From assembly GCF_009789575.1 (NCBI RefSeq), contig NZ_CP046908.1, positions 1,674,001 through 1,738,000 of the forward strand: a stretch of 64,000 nt of DNA. Reading direction: 5' to 3'. Of the stretch, positions 9,481 to 17,632 are shown piece after piece. A program made the position numbers and the translations under genes. The stretch is from Stappia indica. Lineage in GTDB: Bacteria; Pseudomonadota; Alphaproteobacteria; Rhizobiales; Stappiaceae. Under the pieces are notes generated by a model. The model searched no databases, was not told the origin of the DNA, and worked only from the letters and a program-made list of their open reading frames with translations. Every line of letters starts with the position of its first letter. Position 1 is the stretch's first letter.

Positions 9481-10580
9481 CCGGCGACCCGCGCGACGTG
9501 ATCCTCGAGGCCCGTGGCCTTGCCAAGCGGTTCCCCGTCGGCATGAAGCTGTTCGGCGAACGCCAGAGCGTGCGCGCGGTCGACGGCGTGTCGCTCAAGG
9601 TGCATCGCGGCGAGACGCTGGCGGTGGTCGGCGAAAGCGGCTGCGGCAAGTCCACCCTCGCCCGCCTGCTGCTGCGCCTGATCGACCCCAGCGAGGGCGA
9701 GGTGCTTTACGGCGGCACGAACATCGCCGCCTTGCCGAAAAAAGAGATGCGGCGGCTGCGCAAGGATCTGCAATTCGTCTTCCAGGATCCGTTCTCTTCG
9801 CTGAACCCGCGCATGAGCGTCGGCGCCATCATAGAGGAACCGATGCGCGTCCATGGCCTCGGCGATGCCGCGTGGCGTCGGGGGGAGGTCGCTCGCCTTT
9901 TGACGCGCGTCGGGCTGAGGGCCGAATTCGCCGACCGCTACCCGCACGAGTTTTCCGGCGGCCAGCGCCAGCGCATCGGCATCGCCCGGGCACTGGCATC
10001 CGGCCCGAAAGTGCTGATCGGCGACGAACCGGTCTCCGCGCTCGACGTGTCGATCCAGGCGCAGGTGATCAACCTTCTGGAGGACCTGAAGCAGGAATAC
10101 GACCTGACCCTGGTGCTGATCGCCCACGACCTTGCTGTCATTCGCCACATGAGCGACCGGGTCGCCGTGATGTATCTCGGCGAGATCGTCGAGGAAGGCG
10201 ACACGGCCGCCCTCTACGATGCGCCCTTCCATCCCTATACGCAGGCCCTGATGCGGGCGATCCCGATCCCCAGCCCCAGAGCCCGCAAGGCCGCTGTGAA
10301 GCTCGACGGCGACGTGCCCTCGCCGCTCGCGCCGCCCTCAGGCTGCCGCTTCCATACCCGCTGTCCGCTTGCCGATCTGCGCTGCGCCGCGGACCGGCCG
10401 GCCCTTCGGGAGGTAGAACCGGGGCGCCGCGTCGCCTGCCACCACTGGCAACGGGCGGCGAAGGAGGAGGCCGCCGTCCTTGCCGAACCGGAGGCCTCGC
10501 AGGCCGCCCGCCGCCGTCTTTCGCTTTACCGGGACAGAAGCGAACGCCAGCAGAACTCCGTCCCGCAATCTGAATCATAA
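9477..10580 (+). CDS. Peptide-type ABC transporter ATPase (DppF-like)
   Basis: Predicted 367 residues. Walker A GESGCGKS, signature FSGGQRQRIGIARAL, Walker B VLIGDEPVSALD, and a C-terminal extension with GCRFHTRCPLADLRC. It is the second ATPase of the heterodimer of a dipeptide/oligopeptide-type importer. The ATG at 9477 overlaps the previous stop. A tail of about 35 residues after the Cys motif is Ala/Glu/Arg-rich and probably disordered. Confidence 0.9.
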
Positions 10581-10605
10581 GAACCTGACCAGAGGAGCCT
10601 TGAGA

Positions 10606-12117
10606 ATGCGACAGAGTCTTCTTGCAGCCCTGCTGTTGAGCGCCAGCGCCCTTGTCGCGCTGCCCGCCGCCGCGGCCGACCTGAGGATCGGCCTCCAGGA
10701 GGATCCGGATGTGCTCGATCCGGACCAGTCCCGCACGTTCGTCGGCCGTATCGTCTATGCCTCGCTTTGCGACAAGCTGGTCGACATCACGCCGGACCTC
10801 GAGATCATCCCGATGCTGGCGACCGCGTGGTCGTGGTCGGACGACGGCAAGATCCTGACCATGGACCTGCGCGACGGCGTCACGTTCCATGACGGCACCG
10901 CCTTCGACGCGGAGGCCGTAAAGGCCAATATCGAGCGCTCGAAGGGCCTGCCGGAAAGCCGCCGCAAGAGCGAGGTCAAGTCGATCGAAAGCGTCGAGGT
11001 CACCGGCCCGATGCAGGTGAAGATCACCCTCGCCCAGCCGGATGCGACGCTGCTTGCGCAGCTTGCCGACCGCGCCGGCATGATGGTGTCGCCCACGGCC
11101 GCCTCTGCCGCCGGAGCCGACTTCGGCTCCAATCCGGTCTGCTCAGGCCCCTTCGCCTTCAAGGAGCGCGTCCAGCAGGACCGCATCGTCCTGACGCGCT
11201 TTGCCGACTACTGGAATGCCGACGCGATCCACTTCGACAGCGTGACCTTCCTGCCGATCCCCGACACGACCGTGCGCCTCGCCAACCTGCGCTCGGGCGA
11301 TCTCGACATGCTGGAGCGGCTGGCGGCCACCGACGCGGCCTCGGTGAAGGAGGACGCGGGCCTCGTCTATGCGGACGCGGTCAGCCTCGGCTACCAGGGC
11401 ATCACCATCAATGTCGACAATGGCGAGCGCGGCAACAACCCGTTCGGCAACGACCCGCGGCTGCGCCAGGCGTTCGAGCTGACGCTCGACCGTGACGCGA
11501 TCAACCAGGTGGTCTTCGAGGGCGTGTTCGCGCCGGGTAACCAGCCCTTCCCGCCGACCAGCCCCTGGTACGACAAGGAAACGCCGATCCCGGCGCGTGA
11601 CATCGCCAAGGCCAAGGAGCTGATGAAGGAAGCCGGGCACGAGACCTTCGAGCTGGAGGTGCAGGTCGCCAACAATCCGGTTCAGACACAGCTGATGCAG
11701 GTGGTGCAGTCGATGGCCGCCGAGGCCGGCTTCGTCGTCAAGCTCAAGTCGATGGAGTTCGCCAGCCTGCTCGCCGACCAGACGGCCGGCAATTACCAGG
11801 CGAGCCAGGTGGGCTGGTCGGGCCGCACCGACCCGGACGGCAACATCCACCAGTTCATGACCTGCAAGGGCGGCATCAACGACAGCAAGTACTGCAACCC
11901 GGAGGTCGACGCGCTGCTCGACAAGGCGCGTACCAGCAACGACATAGCGACCCGCAAGGCGAGCTATGACGCAGCCCGCAAGATCCTCGCGAAGGATCTG
12001 CCGATCATCTACCTCTATCACCAGACCTGGATCTGGGCGCTGGACGGCAAGGTCGAAGGCTTCGTCCCCTATCCGGACGGCATGATCCGCCTGCAGAACG
12101 TCAAGTTCAAATCCTGA
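10606..12117 (+). CDS. Peptide-type ABC transporter substrate-binding protein (family 5)
   Basis: Predicted 503 residues. It begins with a Sec signal (MRQSLLAALLLSASALVALPAAAA) and has the family 5 (DppA/OppA/NikA) features TWSWSDDGKILTMDLRDGVTFHDG and VWALDG..P near the end. It delivers the ligand to the permeases encoded downstream. The ATG at 10606 has AGAGGAG about 10 nt upstream. Linkage to a gamma-glutamyltransferase suggests glutathione or another gamma-glutamyl peptide, but the ligand is not proven by sequence. Confidence 0.88.
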   Translation: MRQSLLAALLLSASALVALPAAAADLRIGLQEDPDVLDPDQSRTFVGRIVYASLCDKLVDITPDLEIIPMLATAWSWSDDGKILTMDLRDGVTFHDGTAFDAEAVKANIERSKGLPESRRKSEVKSIESVEVTGPMQVKITLAQPDATLLAQLADRAGMMVSPTAASAAGADFGSNPVCSGPFAFKERVQQDRIVLTRFADYWNADAIHFDSVTFLPIPDTTVRLANLRSGDLDMLERLAATDAASVKEDAGLVYADAVSLGYQGITINVDNGERGNNPFGNDPRLRQAFELTLDRDAINQVVFEGVFAPGNQPFPPTSPWYDKETPIPARDIAKAKELMKEAGHETFELEVQVANNPVQTQLMQVVQSMAAEAGFVVKLKSMEFASLLADQTAGNYQASQVGWSGRTDPDGNIHQFMTCKGGINDSKYCNPEVDALLDKARTSNDIATRKASYDAARKILAKDLPIIYLYHQTWIWALDGKVEGFVPYPDGMIRLQNVKFKS

Positions 12118-12125
12118 CGCGACAG

Positions 12126-12163
12126 ATGCAAGGCCCGGGCGGTCCGGGCCTTGCATCCCTTTT
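12126..12163 (+). terminator. Intra-operon hairpin with T-run after the binding-protein gene
   Basis: A perfect 13-bp stem (12126-12138 and 12144-12156) with loop GCGGT is followed by CCCTTTT. It lies between the binding-protein gene and the permease genes, so it probably ends part of the transcripts and stabilises the upstream message, keeping binding protein in excess. Confidence 0.75.
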
Positions 12164-12180
12164 CCGGACACGGCCCGTTC

Positions 12181-13128
12181 ATGCTGACCTTCATCGCAAG
12201 ACGCCTGCTGATCGCGATCCCGACACTGCTGCTGGTGTCGGTGTTCGTGTTCACGCTGCAAAAGCTCCTGCCGGGCGATCCCGCTCTGGTTCTCGCCGGC
12301 GAGGAGCGCGACCCGGAAGTGCTCGCCTTCATCCGCGAGAAGTACCGGCTGAACGACCCGATCTTCTATCAATACGCCTACTGGCTTGGCGGGCTGGTGC
12401 AGGGCGATCTCGGCATCTCCCTGCGCACCAACCAGCCGGTGCTGCAGCTGATCCTCGACAAGCTTCCCGTGACCATCCAGCTCGCGGTGATGGCGATGAT
12501 CATCGCCATGGTGATCGGCATTCCGGCCGGCATCCTGTCGGCGGTGAAGAAGGGCAGCCCCATCGACTACATCGCCAATTTCGTGGCGCTGTCGGGCCTG
12601 TCGATCCCCAATTTCTGGCTCGGCATCATGCTGATCCTGCTGGTCTCCGTGGAACTCGGCTGGCTGCCGGCCTCGGGCTACGCATCGCCCTTCGAGGACC
12701 CGGTGCGCTCGTTCCAGACCATGATCATGCCCGCCTTCGTGCTCGGCACCGCCCTTGCCGCCACCTTGATGCGCCACACGCGCTCGGCGATGCTCGGCGT
12801 GCTCAAGGCCGACTATGTGCGCACCGCCCGCGCCAAGGGCCTGGGCGAGCGCGTCGTCATCCTCAAGCATGCCTTCCGCAACGCGCTGCTGCCCATCGTC
12901 ACGCTGGGTGCGCTGCTGTTCGGCGAGTTGCTCGCCGGCGCCGTGCTGACCGAACAGATCTTCACCATTCCCGGCTTCGGCAAGCTGATCGTCGATGCGG
13001 TCTTCACCCGCGATTATGCGGTCGTCCAGGGTGTCGTGCTGTGCACCGCGGCCGGCTTCATCCTGATGAACCTCATCGCCGACGTGCTCTACTTCCTGCT
13101 CAACCCGCGCATGAGGGCGACGCTGTGA
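12181..13128 (+). CDS. Peptide-type ABC transporter permease (DppB-like)
   Basis: Predicted 315 residues with six membrane segments and the DppB-type motif KADYVRTARAKGLGERVVI (EAA-like loop). The N-terminus MLTFIARRLLIAIPTLLLVS is typical of DppB/OppB. The frame is open back to about 12126, but the ATG at 12181 gives the family start and upstream sequence belongs to the terminator hairpin. The stop overlaps the GTG of the next gene. Confidence 0.9.
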   Translation: MLTFIARRLLIAIPTLLLVSVFVFTLQKLLPGDPALVLAGEERDPEVLAFIREKYRLNDPIFYQYAYWLGGLVQGDLGISLRTNQPVLQLILDKLPVTIQLAVMAMIIAMVIGIPAGILSAVKKGSPIDYIANFVALSGLSIPNFWLGIMLILLVSVELGWLPASGYASPFEDPVRSFQTMIMPAFVLGTALAATLMRHTRSAMLGVLKADYVRTARAKGLGERVVILKHAFRNALLPIVTLGALLFGELLAGAVLTEQIFTIPGFGKLIVDAVFTRDYAVVQGVVLCTAAGFILMNLIADVLYFLLNPRMRATL

Positions 13129-14024
13129 CCACGCCCGCCACCGCCTCCCCGCTCCTGCCCGCAGATGCCGACGACGGCGCCCTGCCCGCGCGCAGCGGCA
13201 GCCGCGCCTGGAAGAAGCTGAAACGCAACAAGAGCGCGCTCTTCGGCTTCCTGCTGGTCGCCTTCTTCGTCGGCATCGCCGTGCTGGCCCCGATCCTGCC
13301 GATCGCCGACCCGGCCGCGACCAGCTGGTCGGCGATCCGCAAGCCGCCGTCCGAGCTCTACTGGCTCGGCAGCGACGAGATCGGCCGCGACATCCTCTCG
13401 CGCATGATCTGGGGCGCCCAGGCGTCGCTGCTCGCCGGCGTCGTCTCGGTGCTGATCGCCGTGGTCGTCGGCGTGCCCTTCGGCCTCGTCTCCGGATATT
13501 TCGGCGGCTGGACCGACCAGATCATCTCGCGCATCACCGATGCGTTGCTGGCGACACCCTTCCTCATCCTCGCCATCGCGCTTGCCGCCTTCCTCGGTCC
13601 GAGCCTGACCAACGCGATGATCGCCATCGGCCTGTCGGCGACACCGATCTTCATCCGCCTGACCCGCGGCCAGGTGCTGTCGGTGAAGACGGAGGATTAT
13701 GTGGAGGGCGCGCGCGCCGTCGGCCTGTCGGACGTCGCCATCATGTGGCGCTACATCCTGCCCAACGTCTTCGCGCCGGTGCTGGTGCAGGCGACGCTGA
13801 CGGTCGCGACCGCAATCATCGCGGAGGCGAGCTTGTCCTTCCTCGGCCTCGGCCAGCAGCCGCCCGATCCCAGCTGGGGATCGATGCTGAACGTTGCCAA
13901 GAATTTCATGACCCAGGCGCCGTGGATGGCGTGGTGGCCGGGTGCCGCCATCTTCCTCGTCGTTCTCGGCTTCAACCTGCTCGGCGACGGCTTGCGCGAC
14001 GCGCTCGACCCGCGCGAGAGCTGA
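13125..14024 (+). CDS. Peptide-type ABC transporter permease (DppC-like)
   Basis: Predicted 299 residues. After a hydrophilic N-terminal stretch (OppC-N type, WKKLKRNKSALFG), six membrane segments follow, with the loop TEDYVEGARAVGLSDVAIM. The GTG at 13125 overlaps the stop of the DppB-like gene (GTGA), which fixes the start by coupling. It forms the channel with the DppB-like protein. Confidence 0.9.
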   Translation: MTTPATASPLLPADADDGALPARSGSRAWKKLKRNKSALFGFLLVAFFVGIAVLAPILPIADPAATSWSAIRKPPSELYWLGSDEIGRDILSRMIWGAQASLLAGVVSVLIAVVVGVPFGLVSGYFGGWTDQIISRITDALLATPFLILAIALAAFLGPSLTNAMIAIGLSATPIFIRLTRGQVLSVKTEDYVEGARAVGLSDVAIMWRYILPNVFAPVLVQATLTVATAIIAEASLSFLGLGQQPPDPSWGSMLNVAKNFMTQAPWMAWWPGAAIFLVVLGFNLLGDGLRDALDPRES

Positions 14025-14074
14025 CCCCGCGCTTCGGCCCGGCAACAACACGGAAAACCCCCAAGGGAGATCGG

Positions 14075-15862
14075 ATGTCCACCTTCACCACCAGACCGGA
14101 AATCCGGGGCACGTTCGGCGTCGTCACCTCGACCCACTGGATCGCCACGGCGATCGGCATGAGCATCCTGGAAAAGGGCGGCAACGCCTTCGACGCGGCG
14201 GCCGCCACCGGCTTCGTGCTGCAGGTCGTCGAGCCGCATCTCAACGGCCCGGGCGGCGACCTGCCGGTGATCCTGCACGATGCGACGAGCGGCAAGATGG
14301 AGGTGATCTGCGGCCAGGCCCCGGCTCCGGCCGGCGCGACCATCGAGCACTACCGCCGCGAGGGCCTGTCGCTGATCCCCGGCGACGGGATGCTGGCGAC
14401 CGTCATTCCCGGCGCCTTCGACGGCTGGATGCTGATGCTGCGGGACCATGGGCGGCTGCCGCTGCGCGATGTCCTGGAGCCGGCGATCCACTATGCCCGC
14501 AGCGGCCATCCGATGCTGGCGCGCGTTTCTGCGACCATCGCAGGCCTTGCGGGCTTCTTCGAAAAGGAATGGCCGACCTCGCATGCCACCTGGTGTCCGG
14601 GGGGCAAGGCGCCGGCGACGGACGAGCTGTTCTGCAACCCGGCCCTTGCAGACACCTGGGAGCGGCTGCTGAGGGAAGCGGAGGCGAAGAGCGGCCGCGA
14701 GGCACAGATCGAGGCGGCGCGCGATTGCTTCTACCGCGGCTTCATCGCCGAAGAGATCGCCGCCTTCGTCGAAAAGACCGAGGCGATGGACGCCAGCGGC
14801 ACGCGGCACAAGGGCGTGCTGACCGCCGACGATCTTGCGAACTGGCGCGCGACCACGGAAACGCCGCTGACCTACGACTATCACGACTGGACCGTCGCCA
14901 AGACCGGCCCCTGGGGTCAGGGCCCGGTCTTGCTGCAGGCACTCGCCCTGCTCAAGGGCACGGCCATCGGCCAGGTCGACCCGGTCGGCGCCGACTTCGT
15001 GCATCTCGTCGCCGAGGCGATGAAGCTCGCCTATGCGGACCGCGAGGTCTATTACAGCGACCCTGCCTTCACCGACGTGCCGATGCAGCACCTGCTGTCC
15101 GACGCCTACAGTGCCGGACGGCGGGCACTGATCGGCGAGACCGCCTCCTTCGACCTGCGTCCCGGCATCGTCCCCGGCTACGAGGCACAGGTGCAAAAGG
15201 CGATGCAGGTGATCGAGGGCCTTGGCACCTCGGCGACCGGCGTCTACGAGCCGACCATGGCGCATCTGTCGGAAAAGCGCGGCGACACGGTGCATATCGA
15301 CGTCATCGACCGCTGGGGCAACATGGTTTCCGCCACGCCGTCCGGCGGCTGGCTGCAATCCTCGCCGATCATTCCCGCGCTCGGCTTCTGCCTCAACTCG
15401 CGCGCCCAGATGTTCCTACTGGAGGACGGGCTGCCGACCTCGCTTGCTCCGGGCAAGCGGCCGCGCACGACGCTGACCCCCAGCCTTGCGCTGAAGAACG
15501 GCGTTCCCACGCTTGCCTTCGGCACGCCGGGCGGCGACCAGCAGGACCAGTGGCAGCTGTCGCTGTTCCTGCGTCTCGCCCATCACGATCTCAACCTGCA
15601 GCAGGCAATCGACCAGCCGCTGTTCCACACCACCCACTTCCCGGCGTCGTTCTATCCGCGCCAGCGCCAGCCGGGCCACATCATGGTGGAGGAGAGCTTC
15701 GGCAAGCCGGTGCTCGACGCATTGCGCGCGCGCGGGCATGCTCTCGACGTGGCGCCCGCCTGGTCCATCGGCCGGCTGACGGCCGCCCGCCGCGACCCGA
15801 ACGGGTTGCTGCGTGCCGCCGCGACGCCGCGGCTGATGCAGGCCTATGCGGCCGGACGCTGA
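14075..15862 (+). CDS. Gamma-glutamyltransferase (gamma-glutamyl hydrolase) family protein, cytoplasmic type
   Basis: Predicted 595 residues. The Ntn-hydrolase fold of gamma-glutamyltranspeptidases matures by self-cleavage before a threonine; here the nucleophile is in RGDTVHIDVIDRWGNMVSATPS. The SGG-type and FGTPGGDQQDQWQ segments of the small subunit are present. It would hydrolyse or transfer the gamma-glutamyl group of glutathione-like substrates. Unlike most relatives it has no signal peptide (MSTFTTRPEIRGTFGV), so it probably acts in the cytoplasm on imported substrate. AAGGGAG lies about 6 nt before the ATG. It is 50 bp after the permease gene, in the same operon. Confidence 0.85.
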   Translation: MSTFTTRPEIRGTFGVVTSTHWIATAIGMSILEKGGNAFDAAAATGFVLQVVEPHLNGPGGDLPVILHDATSGKMEVICGQAPAPAGATIEHYRREGLSLIPGDGMLATVIPGAFDGWMLMLRDHGRLPLRDVLEPAIHYARSGHPMLARVSATIAGLAGFFEKEWPTSHATWCPGGKAPATDELFCNPALADTWERLLREAEAKSGREAQIEAARDCFYRGFIAEEIAAFVEKTEAMDASGTRHKGVLTADDLANWRATTETPLTYDYHDWTVAKTGPWGQGPVLLQALALLKGTAIGQVDPVGADFVHLVAEAMKLAYADREVYYSDPAFTDVPMQHLLSDAYSAGRRALIGETASFDLRPGIVPGYEAQVQKAMQVIEGLGTSATGVYEPTMAHLSEKRGDTVHIDVIDRWGNMVSATPSGGWLQSSPIIPALGFCLNSRAQMFLLEDGLPTSLAPGKRPRTTLTPSLALKNGVPTLAFGTPGGDQQDQWQLSLFLRLAHHDLNLQQAIDQPLFHTTHFPASFYPRQRQPGHIMVEESFGKPVLDALRARGHALDVAPAWSIGRLTAARRDPNGLLRAAATPRLMQAYAAGR

Positions 15863-15877
15863 CGGGAGACCGCCTGA

Positions 15878-16630
15878 ATGACCTACTCGATTGTCGCCCG
15901 CGATGCCGCGACCGGCCAGTTCGGCATTGCCGTCGCCAGCCGCTTCTTCGCGGTTGGCGCCGTCGTCCCGCACATGGCGGGCGGCGTCGGCGCCATCGCC
16001 ACCCAGGCCTTCATCTCGCCGCTCTACGGTACCGACGGCATGAAGATGCTGCAGGCCGGCGCTTCGGCTGAAGACGTCGTCGCGGCGATGACCGGCCGCG
16101 ATGCGGGGGCCCACTCGCGCCAGCTTCATGTGATGGATGCGACGGGGCGCAGCGCCGCCTTTACCGGCGAGAAATGCGTTGCCTGGGCAGGGCATCTCTT
16201 CGCCGACGGGGTTTCGGTCGCCGGCAACATGCTCGCGAGGCCGGCGGTCCTGGAGGCAACGCTGGAAACCTATCTCCGCCACCCGGAGAAGGCTTTCGCC
16301 GACCGGCTGCTCACCGCTATGGAAGCCGGCGAGGCAGCCGGCGGCGACAAGCGCGGCAAGCAGTCTGCGGCGCTCAAGATCGTCCGCGGCGAGGCTTATC
16401 CGTGGATCGACATTCGCGCCGACGACCATCCCGACCCGCTGCCGGAACTCCGCCGGCTGATGGCGGTCGCCGCCGAGCGCTACCTGCATGTCGCCGAAAC
16501 CCTGCCGACCTCCGACAATGTGTCGGGCATGCTCGACCGAACGGTCATCGACCTGAAGATCGCCCAGCTGGAGGCGGAGCGGATCAAGGACGGGCTGCCC
16601 TCTGCCTCCTTCGCCACGCCGCTGACCTGA
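15878..16630 (+). CDS. DUF1028 family protein
   Basis: Predicted 250 residues with the DUF1028 N-terminus (MTYSIVARDAATGQFGIAVAS, then GAIATQAF). The family has an Ntn-hydrolase-like fold and is often found next to peptide transporters and gamma-glutamyltransferases; its reaction is not established. The gene follows the gamma-glutamyltransferase by 15 bp, so it belongs to the same operon and probably acts on the same imported compound. Confidence 0.85.
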   Translation: MTYSIVARDAATGQFGIAVASRFFAVGAVVPHMAGGVGAIATQAFISPLYGTDGMKMLQAGASAEDVVAAMTGRDAGAHSRQLHVMDATGRSAAFTGEKCVAWAGHLFADGVSVAGNMLARPAVLEATLETYLRHPEKAFADRLLTAMEAGEAAGGDKRGKQSAALKIVRGEAYPWIDIRADDHPDPLPELRRLMAVAAERYLHVAETLPTSDNVSGMLDRTVIDLKIAQLEAERIKDGLPSASFATPLT

Positions 16631-16697
16631 AAGCCGTTGCCGGACGCCCCGGGTCGGGTTAAGGCGCTGCATGATCAGCATGCGTGGAGGCCAGAGG

Positions 16698-17615
16698 ATG
16701 TGCGAGACGGAGGAAACGGCGGCCGTCAGGGCAAAACCGCCCCGGTTCATTACCGCAGCCTCCCACGAAGGGCCCGGCCTCGACCGGTATCGCGCCTCGC
16801 TTGCCCGCTTCGGCATCGTTCCGGACATCGTCTGGACCGGCCATCCCTATCCCGGGCATGCGGCACGTGCCCGTCTGGTGCTCGAACGACTTCGCACGTT
16901 GCCGGAGGACGAAATCGTCGTCCATACCGATTGTTTCGATGTGGTCCTGATCCGCGACCCGGCAGAGCTTGTCGCCCGCTTTCTCGCCTTCGGCGCTCCG
17001 ATCGTGATCTCCACGGAACCAGGCTTCACCTGGAAGCTCCCGGCCCGATTGCGCGCATCGCGCTCCTACCCGAAGGCGGGCGGAAAGAGCGGCATGTACC
17101 GCTATCTCAATGCCGGCTGCTATGTTGGCGAGGCCGGCGCGCTTGCCGCCATGCTCTCCGAACTCGACTATGCCAGCGCCGTCGACTGCGACCAGTCGCT
17201 GCTCAACAAGTGGTTCATGGAAAATCCCGGCCGCGCCGCGCTCGACTACGATCAGGAGATCTTCGCAAGCTCGGCCTGCCAGTCGGGGCTGGAGCGCAAG
17301 CTCTACCGGTTCGACGGCGCCCACCTCGTCAATACGCGCACGGGCGGCAAGCCGTTCTTCTTCCACTTCCCGGCCGAGAACCGCCTGTGCACGAAGCATG
17401 TGCTCGACATGCTGCCCTTCGAGCTGCCGCGCCTGCCCGTCCGCTCGCGCGACCGGCGCAAATATATCCTCAACGTGATCGAGAGCCGGCCGACCTTCTG
17501 GTTCGACCGGCCCGCCTATCCGCTGGAGGATGTCGTCGGCCTCCTCGCCTTTCGGCTGCTGCCGGCAGGGCTGCTTGCCGGCCTCGGCTATCTCGCCTGG
17601 CGCGCCATCAGCTAA
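16698..17615 (+). CDS. PLOD-type glycosyltransferase-like protein
   Basis: Predicted 305 residues. It resembles the glycosyltransferase domain of procollagen lysyl hydroxylases and its bacterial relatives: an acidic HTDCFDVVLI segment in place of a DxD site, STEPGFTWK, YLNAGCYVG and an acidic DCDQSLLNKWF region. The last roughly 25 residues are hydrophobic (VVGLLAFRLLPAGLLAGLGYLAW), which may anchor it to the membrane. I chose the ATG at 16698 because GGAGG lies 7 nt upstream; the ATG at 16671 is possible. It is 67 bp past the DUF1028 gene and may be separate. The acceptor is unknown. Confidence 0.7.
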   Translation: MCETEETAAVRAKPPRFITAASHEGPGLDRYRASLARFGIVPDIVWTGHPYPGHAARARLVLERLRTLPEDEIVVHTDCFDVVLIRDPAELVARFLAFGAPIVISTEPGFTWKLPARLRASRSYPKAGGKSGMYRYLNAGCYVGEAGALAAMLSELDYASAVDCDQSLLNKWFMENPGRAALDYDQEIFASSACQSGLERKLYRFDGAHLVNTRTGGKPFFFHFPAENRLCTKHVLDMLPFELPRLPVRSRDRRKYILNVIESRPTFWFDRPAYPLEDVVGLLAFRLLPAGLLAGLGYLAWRAIS

Positions 17616-17632
17616 GCGCGGGCGCCCCGCCT

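Noticed and set aside
11143-12870. 575-codon minus-strand frame opposite the peptide-binding protein gene
   Set aside because: Antisense to well-recognised transporter genes and crosses the terminator hairpin; no family pattern.
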